Source: Pyricularia pennisetigena (Eukaryota; Ascomycota; Sordariomycetes; Magnaporthales; Pyriculariaceae). From it: 64,000 bases of DNA. The translations under genes and the position numbers were made by a program. The notes beneath the pieces are model-generated. The model saw only the letters and a program-made list of their open reading frames with translations. It did no database searches and had not been told where the DNA came from. The DNA lies in the NCBI RefSeq assembly GCF_004337985.1, contig NC_043742.1, positions 3,582,176-3,646,175 on the forward strand. The letters are read 5' to 3'. Positions 1 to 10,538 of the stretch are shown in pieces (position 1 is the first letter of the stretch; each line of letters opens with the position of its first letter).

Positions 1-226
1 AAAAAAAAATTCTGCCAAAGTCTACAACAAGGACAGAGTTAGTACAAAACCTAACCTGAGCGGGAATTCCTGGAGAATCAGATAAGAAAAAAAAAGGACA
101 CAAACTACAGTTATTCTAAGGATTTGATACAAGGCGCAGAAGGTCCGACCAACAATCGTTCGGACTGCTCATTGAAACTTTTTCGATCGATATCCCGAAG
201 AAGAAGAAAAAAATTCCATCCGAACA

Positions 227-2861
227 ATGAACTGTCCATCGCGCACCGACGAGCCGCCATTGACGGACCATCCGACCTGGAACCAGAATCCGCCCTTCTT
301 GTCGGGCGATCTGACGACTTGCCAGGACCTCAATGGCATCGCCAACGCGCGTGAGCACCGCGACGGCTCCGGAAGCGCCGCCGGGGCCGGCGATGAGCAC
401 GGTGGAAAGGACACGCGGAGCGACGGCTGGGCTGTGGCTGATCGACTGCCCGTCGAGGACGAGGGGCGGAAGGGGACGGCTTGGGGATGGGGCACTCTTG
501 ATGGTATGAGATTCTTTTTTTATTTATTTATTTTCCTCTCATTTATTTTCCTTTCTTTCTTTCTTTCGGCTTTCTGCACTTCCACCTATTTCACTCTCAT
601 CAAATATGGGGGAGGCGATGCCAAGCATCTTCGGGTTTGTCCTACGTCATGCCCAAAAAGGCAGTCTTGTGCTCAGGATGGATTTGACGACAGTCGCACG
701 TCAATCAACCATCAGACGCGGGACCGACAAACCTCGACAACCCTTGACTCGTCTACATTCATTTGGTCGGATCCATATGCTGACATTACATGTAATCATC
801 ATCATCATCAGTATCCCATTCCCAAGCCAAGGGAGAGACTGGCGGTGAAGGCCATTCACTCTCGACGGCGGCAGGAGGCGCTGGCTTCGGCGCCGTCGCT
901 GCTGCCACTGCAGCGACCCCTGCACCACGTTCTGTTTTCGGCTGGGTCTCCTGGGCCGCCTCGGTCCTGGTCTGCGCTGCCATCTTGTCGGCCTCTCGGC
1001 TTCCAGAGTTCCTGGCGGAAGCTCTGTTTGGCACCACGCAGACCGATTTTGTTTGTAAGACATTGTCACTTCCCTTTTGTGCTCCATGTTTCCTCCTTTA
1101 TTGCACCGATTTGTTGCAGGTTCGACGTTGTGGTGTGTGTGTGTGTGTGTGTGTATGTGTGTGCCACGGCAGTGCTGCATGTCAGCATGTCATGCCATAC
1201 CATCATGCATTGCCGTTCCATTGCCGGCCGCACCCTATTGGACTGGATTGAGTGAAAGTGGTGTGATGGCACAAATACACAGTCGCTTTCGCAACAGCAG
1301 GGAAGTAAAGCAATGAGATTACTAACTGCAGTGAAACCATCTTCCCTCCAGCAGTAGAAAACACGTCCACCACCACCACCATCATCACCAGCACCCTCGC
1401 CGTGGATGCCACCACGCTCGGCAAGCGGTCGACATGCGCGACGGGCGGCTTCCTCTCCGAGGAGGAGTACAACACGCCGCTGCACGTCGGAGCGCTGCTC
1501 ATCATCCTGAGCGTCTCCTTTGGGGCATGCGCCTTCCCCATTGTGGCCTCGCGCATCCCGCGTCTGCGGCTTCCCGCCCGCTTCTTCTTCGGCGTGCGCC
1601 ACTTTGGCACCGGCGTGCTGCTGGCCACGGCGTTTGTGCACCTTCTGCCGACCGCCTTTACGCTGCTGGGGAACCCCTGCCTGTCGAGCTTCTGGGTCAG
1701 CGACTATCCGGCCATGCCGGGCGCCATCGCCCTCGCCGCCGTGTTTTTCGTCACCGTCATCGAGATGGTTCTGCAACCCGCTCGGCACCTCACCGAGCCC
1801 GATGCGTCCTCATCCACCGGCGGCGGCTGCATGAGCGCCGCTGCCGTGTTGCAGCGGCAGGAGCGGCCGCGGAGGACCGCTGCATCGTCCCAGGACACGT
1901 CTTCCGAGGATGTAAACGCCGCTTTTTCGGAACGGCCCATGTCGGTGGAGATGCGGCCGATCGGTGGGAACGCCAACTCGTTGGGCAGACAGCTCTCCCA
2001 CCTCGGGCGGGCCGACGACCAGACCACGACCGGCCTGACGCCTACGCCCGGTGGCAGTGGCCAAGCTAGCGATAGGCTTGACGACAAGTCCGTGGTCGTG
2101 GACGAGGAGAACCGCTTTCCGGCAGGCGCTGGTGGCCACCTCCAGCTGACGCCGCAGCAGCAACACCAAAAGGACGTGCTGCAGTGCATGATGCTCGAGG
2201 TTGGAATCTTGTTCCACAGTGTCTTCATCGGGATGACGCTGAGCGTGTCGGTTGGGCAGGCGTTTATTGTTCTGCTTGTGGCGATTGCTTTCCACCGTGA
2301 GTCTTTTTCCTGCTTTCTTTTTTTTTTTTTCTTTTTTTCGGCTTGACGGCTTCTCTCGGTATCAAACCGGGAGAATTGTTGTTTGGTTGTGGATGGACTG
2401 ATGACTGACGACAACTCTTTCGACAGAAACCTTTGAAGGATTGGCGCTTGGCTCGCGGATCGCGAACATCAATTGGGAGAAGGGCTCATGGCAGCCTTGG
2501 ATGATGGCGCTGGCGTACGGATGCACGTAAGTCAAGACCTGGCAATCTCTTGTTTTCAACCAGGCAGTATTGCTAACGCTATCGGTGGTCCCCATTTGCT
2601 AGAACGCCGCTCGGTCAGGCGATCGGCATCGCGACTCACAGGCTCTACAACCCAGAGTCCGAGTTCGGTCTCGTCCTCGTCGGCACCATGAATGCAATCT
2701 CGTCGGGTCTGCTGGTGTTTGCATCGATGGTCGAGCTGCTATCCGAGGACTTCCTCAGCGACGAGAGCTGGCGCATCCTCCGCGGCAGGCGCAGGGTTTG
2801 CGCATGCTTCCTCGTGCTCTTTGGTGCCATCGGCATGAGTCTCGTCGGGGCCTGGGCTTGA
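227..2861 (+). CDS. ZIP-family plasma-membrane zinc transporter, five exons
   Basis: Imports zinc (or related divalent metal) into the cytosol across the plasma membrane. The best model is exons 227-503, 875-1054, 1355-2296, 2427-2526 and 2603-2861; all phases join, giving 585 aa. The N-terminus reads MNCPSRTDEPP..WNQNPPFLS, typical of fungal Zrt proteins. Exon 2 adds a hydrophobic stretch followed by SASRLPEFLAEALFGTT. Exon 3 carries HVGALLIILSVSF, then HFGTGVLLATAFVHLLPTAF (early TM helices), a long His- and Gln-bearing cytosolic loop, and FHSVFIGM. The exon 3/4 splice recreates HQTFEGLALGSRIA, the metal-binding helix. The C-terminus has FGLVLVGTMNAISSGLLVFA and ends in a last TM helix. Exons 3-5 are secure. 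The exon 1/2 join is less so: acceptors ending at 850 or 874 both keep frame and the intron is long (371 nt). Substrate specificity is inferred from the family. Confidence 0.9.
1133..1162. repeat. (GT)n microsatellite in a ZIP intron
   Basis: An almost uninterrupted GT dinucleotide run with one A interruption lies in the second intron of the zinc transporter gene. No function is visible; it is a likely length-polymorphic site. Confidence 0.9.
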
Positions 2862-4014
2862 GACAAGGCCACTCGGCAGGTCAATCTGAAGTGGAGGAGG
2901 CGGGTGACTTTCTGGCTTGGATCTTGCGGTGAGGTCGAGACCAGGCAGGTACTGGAGAAGGGGTTTGAGGCTCATGGAGTAGGGTGTTGGCTTTTTTCCT
3001 GGATGCCGTTGCCTGCTGCTTCGAGTAACGTGCTTTCTTAGGACGTGATTGGGTCGCTTTTGATGGACGAACCTTGACCAGAGAGAGCATTGCTATCGCT
3101 TGAGCTTGCACGTAAAATCAATTTCCAAATACAATCCTGAGTATCTGATGTTTTGTTCATGAAGAATCAGCACGTGAGCGTCGCGAGCAGATGTGCTGTT
3201 GTAAAAATGATATGCGGCGCCCTACAAGTGGAGAAGCGTCCGATTTCCACGCATCTCGTCAATTCAGTGCGTTTCGTTCCAGGGCGATGGAGCACGCACG
3301 TTTACAGGCAGGCAACACAGTAAATCAGTTGGCGGACGGGCCAGGATAGCAGTAGTTCATCTGGGCGGGCCGTTCCCCACCACAAAAGCTCAGCACCAGG
3401 ACTCATGTTGGTTTTGTTTTGTCGCCATCCCTTGTTGATTAGTAGGTAGGAAATGTCAATGGCATCTCAGCGGAAAATTTTGTCAAGTTTTTTTTTTTTT
3501 TTTCTTTTTTTTCTCCCTTTCTCAATCACTGGCAACTCTATTCATCACTGGTTTTGGACGGTGAAATGGGGTAGACAAAACATGTTCCACTTTGTCGAGG
3601 GGACCCTGGGACGGGAGCTTCCACCCGCTCCATGTCACCTTGGCATGCTTTTCCGCCTACCCAAGTTGGGTATTTCAGCCTTGAAAATCCGTCCGGGGGA
3701 CAAACCGGACTCAGCATGTTGGTGTTTCCCGGAATCCTGCCGCGTCGCAAAATCTCTTGACCGGCTTGCTATCCCCAAAGTTCGCCCTGTACTTTTGTTT
3801 TGCACCTTTCCTTTGTTGTTCATGTGTTTGGTCTTTGCCAAAACACCGCTGAGCCTCTTTGCGATTTCCGACCGTGAACAATACCCAGGATATCGGTTGG
3901 TCTTGGGACAGCGGGAATGAGCTCACATTCGTCGCCTTTATCAATGTGGCGCCAGACAGGCAGCCAATAACACGGAAATTGAGATCGATTGACCTGTTGT
4001 AATCAAGACCAGAA
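2862..4014. other. Intergenic, no gene seen
   Basis: This is the downstream region of the zinc transporter and the upstream region of the PTH11-like gene. It holds a T-rich run near 3486-3512. An open frame at 3453-3920 starts in that T-run, has no recognisable domain and is judged non-coding. Confidence 0.5.
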
Positions 4015-5235
4015 ATGGGAAATTCCACAGGCGAGGAGGTTTCTTGTAAGTAAGCCCCTCTACGTATATCACATGTGCCCAACTTGATTACATTGTTGCC
4101 TGGCCTTGAATACTAACTTAACTTGTTGCCTAGGTGACGACATGGCTCCTCGTCAGTATCATCACCATCATGATATCGGCGCGGCTGTATTTCCAGCTCA
4201 AAATTTAAGCGCCTCAGCCTGCAACATACAGACATTTTCATCTGCATCTCCTACGTCATGTGCTTGCTCAATACCTCCGGAGATATGGTCATGTAACGGG
4301 TCCGGCGCCATGAAACCCGATGTCACTCTCACCATGTCAAACTTGGACGTGGCCTTGTCGACATTTGAGCGCCTAGCAAAGGCGCCGTCTTCTCCACGCC
4401 AGCGCCATATTTCACGGAGAAGAAGCGCAATACTGAGTGGGTGCTGCCAAAAATAGACAAGCTGCTTTTCCAACTTTCCCTTCTAAACATCCTTTTACCC
4501 GACCAAGCTCGCCCCACTCACCTTGTACCTCGACCTATTTCCTTTCTTCCTGACGAAACTGCGGGCCGCGGTCTGGGTTACCATCGCCTGCTGCACCGTC
4601 TCGCTGATCGTCGTCACATCCCTCGTCCTGTTTCTGTGCTTCCCCATCCCGCGGAATTGGACCTTGGACCGGAGGGAGATATGCTCGCCGCTGCGGCAGC
4701 GCTCACCTTCTATGTCAACTTTGCGCTGCAGCTGTCGGGCGAGCTCGTCATACTCGCACTGCCTTTTCTCATGCTCAGGCATGTCAGGCTCGAGACCGAA
4801 GACAAGGTCGGCGTCTATGCGACTTTTGCCGCCGGCCTGGCTATCACCGGCTTCGACATCACCAGGGCCGTCTTGATATTGAAGCTACCGGGGATCTCGG
4901 AGCAGGGGAATGCGAGGGTCCCTTACCCAAGTCAGTAAGTGTCTTTGTCATCTTGTCTTGCAATCACCCGTTGGCCCTAACCCCGGCACTGCGACCGCCC
5001 GTGAGTTGCGCTAACTCCTTCATTCCCCATGTGACATGTAGTGCTGTACTCCAGCCTTGACATACACATGGGCCTTTTCGTGGGCTGCATGTCTTCGCTC
5101 CGTCCCTATCTGGCCATCCTTTCGCGCAAGCTCGCTTCAATGCGCTCAAAGTCGGGCACCAGCAGGTCCAACGATAGCGGCTCCGGGAGCAGCAGCAGCA
5201 AGCCACATCACCTCCCCGGGACTCGACAACTTTGA
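4015..5235 (+). pseudogene. PTH11-like / rhodopsin-domain seven-TM receptor, frameshifted
   Basis: Fungal integral membrane protein of the PTH11-like GPCR (rhodopsin-domain) class, a surface-sensing family. Coding sense is clear but switches frame. Exon 2 starts at 4134 with TWLLVSIITIMISARLYFQL, hits a stop at 4206, and continues one base on as FKRLSLQHTDIFICISYVM. A GTAACG donor at 4293 and acceptor at 4376 lead to exon 3 (frame of 4378). Near 4494 sense moves +1 into LAPLTLYLDLFPFFLTKLRA..WVTIACCTVSLIV..PIPRNWTL, and near 4667 it returns to the first frame for LTFYVNFALQLSGELVI..VYATFAAGLAITGFDI. The last exon, from 5042, gives LYSSLDIHMGLFVGCMSSLRPYLAIL, a hallmark C-terminal helix. Exon 1 (ATG at 4015) and the 4931 donor are tentative. 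Either a real decaying gene or assembly indels could explain the shifts. Confidence 0.7.
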
Positions 5236-6627
5236 TCCGTACGGACGCCTGGACGCCCCCAGACCGCTGCTACACGCGGCAAAGAGCACGAGCAACAACA
5301 GCAAGACGACAGTGGAGGTTTGAGACGGCCGGAGCATGCGGAGGGGTCAGGAGAGTGACATTGAGCTCGTAAGGACGGATTGGAGGCGATGACGGCAATC
5401 GATCACTTCAATTAGGGGCGTTATTTCTTTGTATGTGCACGAAGTAATGACCGAAATGAATGATTGGGAAAGACACCGGCCCTAGGATACAGGCGATGTA
5501 ATGTTTTTATGGTCCTAACAAGGCTGGCATCAAAGGGGTCCTTGGGTTGCGGCATGTGAAAACACAGCTCCGTGAACCTAGGGGTCTTGTCAGACCGGAA
5601 GCTTAAACACCGAACCTGCTAAAACCCTTAAACAAACATGACGGAGATGGCGTATAATTGGCAGAGATTTACTTTTTACTTTACGAATAAGATGCAGCGG
5701 GAAAACAAACCCGTCTGCCAAACGCGACCTGTTCAGCTAAGCTTGGTCCGGCGTCTCGGGTCACGACTCGGGCGCCGGTGCGTCCGATCCAATCGGGCGA
5801 AACTATTCTCAGAGCTTTGCTTTTCACGCTGCAAGGCAAACAAGAGGGGAAAAAAAGGGAAAAAAAAGGATAGGAATTGTGCATTGGGAAATCGTCATTT
5901 CATCTCAACTAACAACATTACCCCCTAGAGGCAATCCAGCTAAAATCAAATAGCCATTAGTCCTGTTATTGTCGGATCGCTGTCGCCGACGAATCTCGGG
6001 ACTTGACCGTGACAGGCTAGACGACAAACGGCGGCTTTGCGGGGTGAGTTCCGCCGGTGATTGGATGCCTCCAAACACACAGGCTGTGTTCATCAGAGAC
6101 AAAAAAGAAAAAAAGAAAAAAAAGATAGACTGACCTGGCGCTTGGAAAACCCTTAGTGCGGGACAGGATGAATAGTAGCTACTCTTAGTATTTACTGGGT
6201 GTTAATGTTTGTTTCAAGTTTAGTCCAAAAACTCCAGGGAGGGGGAGCCCCAACGGCGAATGTGAATATCAGATTGTATGAAATTCAATCAATGTCGTAA
6301 TCGTAATCGTTGTTTATTTGCTAGCACATGTCGATTCTATTTTCGACCCATCGTATCCCAGCCGTACCGATTGACGTCGTATCGATCGTCACTGTCTCGC
6401 TGAATCGTCTGCCATGGGAGAGGTTGAGTATTTTCTTTTTTTTCTTTTTTTTTTTTCGTTGTTGATAACAACATCACCATCCATATAAGTACATAGATCC
6501 TTTGTATCCACCAAGAAAGAAAAAGTTCACCTTCAACAGCAACAGCAACAATCACAAGCTTCTGGACACAAACAAGTCATCTACCTTTACACCATCGAGC
6601 ACAAATAACCGACACCCTTGGGTCAAA
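5236..6627. other. Intergenic, no gene seen
   Basis: No supported gene was found here. A/T homopolymer runs lie around 5848-5870, 6100-6122 and 6433-6455. A TATA-like TATAAG near 6484 sits about 140 bp upstream of the next start codon and may be its core promoter. Confidence 0.45.
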
Positions 6628-7221
6628 ATGGGTTGTAAGTTGGCGTTTGTCCCGTTTAAAAAGCATCCTAAGAGATACCCAAGATGGACACATTGGAACT
6701 GCCAGCACTAATATATAACCCCCAAAGTCCTGGAAACGACATTCCCCCTTACCCACCGCCACGCCATCCCCGCAGGGGTGGACAAGACTCGGGCCATCGA
6801 GAAGCTACACGACCACGTCTACGTCATCGACTGCGGACCCTACGTCGTCTCCCACACCCAGCAGCCATCGCCGTCGTGGGGCTCCTACGACAAGCCCAAG
6901 GGCGCCAAGTTCGCCACGGAAAAGGTCGACGTCTACGAGGTCAAGAACAAGTACGAGAACCCCATCATGGGCTCAGACATCAAGAGCACGTACGAGTTCA
7001 TCGACACCGCCGACGGCATCTTCATCCGCGTCCACAGCCCCATGGGCGTCGTCATGGAGAGCTTCTTCACGGTGCAGGAGAAGGCGGACGGCAGTCTGGA
7101 GCTCGTCCATGAGCTGCAGGGAAGGTGCAACAAGGCCCTGGCGGGCATCGCCAAGAAGGATTCGGACAAGAATTATGATCTTCTTGCTAGCATCATTGTC
7201 AAGAATATGGTTGAGAAATGA
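6628..7221 (+). CDS. Small DUF7053-like protein, two exons
   Basis: Exon 1 is only 7 nt (6628-6634, ATGGGTT) before a GTAAGT donor. Exon 2 is 6776-7221 after a CCCCGCAG acceptor. The product is 150 aa, starting MGWVDKTRAIEKLHDHVYVI. It has no signal peptide or membrane helix. The segment with GPYVVSHTQ, TYEFIDTADGIFIRVHSPMG and LELVHELQGRCNKALAG resembles the fungal DUF7053 family, whose members look like small lipid- or ligand-binding folds of unknown function. Strong third-position GC supports coding. The family assignment is from memory of its conserved pattern (DTADG..V.SPMGV) and is moderate; the gene call itself is firm. The microexon start is the weakest part, and GTG at 6778 is simply the first complete codon of exon 2. 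Confidence 0.7.
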
Positions 7222-7939
7222 AGAAGAAGAAAAAGAGGGAGACGAGTTCATGCAAGACAGTCTGATGTCAGTCGGTCAACATGAAAATATCAGGTACTGC
7301 GTTAAAATAAATAATTTACCAACGCTCGCATTTTGTGCAACAGTAATTGGGTCGGCAGATATTCAGCTTCGCAAGCATCGCTGATTTACGCCTTGGTTTC
7401 GGGATTTCATTTTCATACCAGACTATAACTAAAATCAACATCTTGATTTCCACGTCTAATTTTGATATCTCATCTCCATGTCTGATATCCGCATCAAATT
7501 GCACCCAAACTGGAAGTCTTGGTCCTTGCGTAATAAAAGAGGCAATGCAGCGGAAAGTAAGCTTTTGGCGGGTTCTGCTGTTTTGCACCAGGTGAGCGTC
7601 TCGGGAGGTCAAAGTCAATTGCTGCATCACTACGTCGAAACGTTCACGACAAGGTGAGCTGTGAACCTATTGATGGCAGTTTTGATAGACGCTCGCGCCA
7701 CAAATGAGATGACAGCGAGCTACGGACCATTACCTTAATCCTTGAAGTTTCAAAACCCAATTATGACCGCAAANNAAAAAAAAAAAAAAAAAAAAGAAAT
7801 CTTGTTTGATGAGCAGAAATTTTTGAGTTTTGTTCACGGGCCCTCGCATGAAACGACTGTTGGGCCTAATAGCATGCCAACAAATGCCAAAAACACAAAA
7901 GTGATATTTTAATCTTCGCTACGTCTACAAGGGGGAAAA
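7222..7939. other. Intergenic with an assembly gap
   Basis: No gene is seen. An A-run (7771-7795) contains two undetermined bases, so its length is unreliable. Confidence 0.5.
7774..7775. other. Assembly gap (2 N)
   Basis: Two N characters sit inside an A homopolymer, probably a collapsed or unresolved run. Confidence 0.99.
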
Positions 7940-8430
7940 AAAGAATAGGCCGCACGCTGCATCAAACTGGTGCGAGACCACGTCGACAAGTACGTGGACG
8001 AGGCGATACGGTACAACAGCCGGGTTAGCGCGGCGGATGGCGATGAAAACACAGCCAGAAGACCACAACGTCTTCCTCTACGCGTTGACAAAACAGACGC
8101 AGGACTGAAGGGCCCTCCGGTGGCGAGCTGCTCAACATCCTCGTGGCCGGTCAAGACACTACGGCCTCGCTGCTGTCTGATATGTTGCACACGCTGGCCA
8201 GAAGACCGGACATGTAGGCCAAGCTGAAAAAACGAAGTTGTGTTCTTCGAGTGCAGGATACCGACATATGAGAACCTGCGCAGTATGACTCAGTACTTTT
8301 TAAACCGCTTCTTTCAGACCTTTGCGGCCAGCGAGAGCCGCCATCCCGAGCCCTCGAGCATGGGGGATCGCATGACGACGTGTCCAAAAAGAACGGCGTG
8401 CAGGTTTCTCTCAAATACTGAATAGGGTTG
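7940..8430 (+). pseudogene. Cytochrome P450 relic (CYP52-like), internal fragment
   Basis: Remains of the middle of a microsomal P450 monooxygenase. One frame gives LVRDHVDKYVDEAIRYNSRV followed by a shifted DHNVFLYALTKQTQD and a stop. Another frame (about 8121-8225) gives LLNILVAGQDTTASLLSDML, the oxygen-activating I-helix with its AGxDTT signature, then LHTLARRPDM and an in-frame TAG. Further on, RIPTYENLRSM..YFLNR matches the J/K-helix stretch of the CYP52-type (alkane/fatty-acid hydroxylase) group. No N-terminal anchor and no Cys heme-binding loop (FxxGxRxCxG) were found. Multiple frameshifts, stops and missing ends make this a dead fragment. Confidence 0.75.
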
Positions 8431-8863
8431 CTTTCCTCGAATGTGAGGTGGCGAGTATTTGAGCGTCTGGGCTGAGTGTGGTTGCTTTATTATACGGAGT
8501 AGTTATGTGAATTCACGCTGGAAGTAATGAGATCAACGTCGTGTATTCAATGTGCACGTAACACAATTTTATTTTTTTCAAAAGGATTGCCGCACTTGAA
8601 GGTTTTTTTTATCAAGGTTTGATCAACTCTGAACATACGGCTCTGTTGTGCGGGATCCATCAGGCTTAGTTCGACTTCATTGTAAAATATACGCAGTACC
8701 TAAATGCTACAGATACCTGCCCGAGGATTCTGTTTCTGTACTATTGGCATGACTAAAAACAAGACATGTGTTTAATCAAAGTCCCCAGCAAACGCCGCGT
8801 CTTATCGGTTCAATCATAAAACATTCATATCACCACGTGCAAACATTACAATATACGAAGTTC
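8431..8863. other. Intergenic, no gene seen
   Basis: AT-leaning spacer between the P450 relic and the 3' end of the minus-strand Gly-rich ORF. Nothing is recognisable in it. Confidence 0.5.
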
Positions 8864-9400
8864 CTACTCTCCACCACCACCGCCGCCTCCTCCGCCGCCA
8901 TCACCACCGCTGCATCCACCAGAATCTCCCCCGCCGAAACCAGAAGAGCTCCCGCCCCCATAGTCGATGCTCGGTCCAAAAAAGAGCCCTCCTCCACCGC
9001 CGCCATCATCACCGCCTCTGCCCCGACTAGAGCCGGAGGAGCCATACCCTCCCTTGTCCCTATGCGCCTGTCTGGCGGCGTACTTGCGGCGCGACTCGGC
9101 CGCCGCGCGCTTCTGCTCCTCCTCGCGGCGCTTCCTGCGCTCCTCGACCCGCGCCCGCAGCACCTCTTCGTTCTGCGTGAGGCTCGAGCAGTCGGCAGGC
9201 TGGACGGGAGAGTTTGGAAAAGTAGCGGGTGAGGAGGGCTCGGGGCTGGTTGATTTTCCGGCGGCAGTGACCGGGGTGTAGGCGGGTGGCTGCTGGGAGG
9301 ACCGCTTCTCGACGTAGGTCGCGGTCGAACCGCTACTGGATATGGTGGTTTCGGCTGTAGCTGGGGGATTTTGGGCCACAACAGTGGGTTTCTTGACCAA
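8864..9400 (-). CDS. Hypothetical low-complexity protein: Ser/Thr-rich, basic helix, Gly-rich tail
   Basis: No homologous family is recognised. The frame encodes about 178 aa: a Ser/Thr/Pro-rich N-terminal part, a highly charged probable helix (NEEVLRARVEERRKRREEEQ, then KRAAAESRRKYAARQAHRDK), and a Gly/Ser tail ending in a run of Gly before Glu-stop. The first codon of this stretch is not ATG, so a 5' exon is needed. A candidate begins with ATG at 9660 (MSQQHQQDSPSLPRISIQEP) and ends at a GTATGAG donor near 9546, but its phase does not join the downstream acceptor at GAGCAG cleanly. Either the splice model or the frame is wrong. The composition would suit a nucleic-acid-binding or disordered protein, but that is only inference. 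Confidence 0.4.
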   Translation of the reverse strand: MVKKPTVVAQNPPATAETTISSSGSTATYVEKRSSQQPPAYTPVTAAGKSTSPEPSSPATFPNSPVQPADCSSLTQNEEVLRARVEERRKRREEEQKRAAAESRRKYAARQAHRDKGGYGSSGSSRGRGGDDGGGGGGLFFGPSIDYGGGSSSGFGGGDSGGCSGGDGGGGGGGGGGE

Positions 9401-9660
9401 GGACCGCTGGCCCTTTTGTTTCTGCTCGTTTGGGTCACAGGGGGGTCAGTCGTGTGTGAAGATATCAATAGGGGGGTGACTTCGGGGTTAGGGTCTTATG
9501 TAACCCCAACCCTGGGGGGTTTTTGGAGTAAACAAATAAACTCATACCGAAGTCATGCAACCCATTGCGGCAACTGTTATTGTTACGGAAATTTCGCTTT
9601 GGTTCTTGAATAGATATTCGAGGTAGGGATGGGCTATCTTGTTGATGCTGCTGGCTCATG

Positions 9661-10538
9661 AATTTTTTTCTTCTTTTTTTTTTTTCTCCAATAGAACTCA
9701 TCCCGACTATCTCAACTTGTATTTATATTAAAGAAAGCACCAGTGACGTCGGTGAGCAAACTCATGTTGGGCCCTGACGTGCGGCTGAACGAACAGCACC
9801 CCATATCAGAGTCACGCGTTGTCTTGAATGCAAGCACTGCCACTGGACGTGGAAAAGACAGACCAGGCTTTTTTCGAGCGATTAGGCGCCAGCAGGAGAA
9901 AAAAAATAAAGTCTTGCCGACTTTTCCAAACCGAGCGACCGATGGATGCATTCTGAAAATGCGGGGCCGACTGAACATCCACGCACACTGATGAGGCACA
10001 GTTAGTGTGATTCAACGGCCGGAGCTCGGTGACCCTAGAGTCATTCAGCTTGGACGTCAATTGGCGTAGATCTGCACCAACTGCCATCTCGGTCAAGCTG
10101 CGCGTCGACTACAGCCGAGGCAGAATCCAGTGATCCACTCCCCGCGTCGGCTGCTTTCTGGTTTGGTATCAACTTGAACTTGGCGGTACTTGATCACAAA
10201 CTTTCTCTATTCTTCACCGAGATGCCAAATATGCACGTCTCGCCATCATTTCAACTTCCGAGCGCCGAGCCAATGTCACGAACTAGCTGTACGAAACACG
10301 ATTTCTGGCAAGCTTGACGTGTTCTTTTTCTTGTCCTCGTGTAAACCGGGGGGGTTTTTTTTTTTCTTTAGCAGGGCGAACTTTGTGTCCATGCAGCCAT
10401 ATTACGATACCTAGCGTGCGACACAGCCATTCAAGTTGTCGCCACCCCCAGGACCCGTGAATGATGTCTTTTGAACTGGGCAAGTCAGCGACGCGCTCAG
10501 CACGTGGCATCAAGTGAATCGACAAAAACACACAACCC
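9661..10538. other. Intergenic, no gene seen
   Basis: Lies between the upstream end of the Gly-rich gene and the 3' end of the TatD gene. It contains poly-purine and poly-pyrimidine stretches (9896-9907, 10351-10368) and only short open frames with no recognisable domain. Confidence 0.5.

Noticed and set aside
3453..3920. A 155-codon open frame with a poly-Phe leader
   Set aside because: The apparent signal-like start is a T-run in an intergenic region; no domain or coding bias follows.
9465..9701. A clean 5' exon for the Gly-rich gene
   Set aside because: The ATG at 9660 and its donor look good, but the splice phase does not fit the downstream frame, so it was not merged into the CDS.
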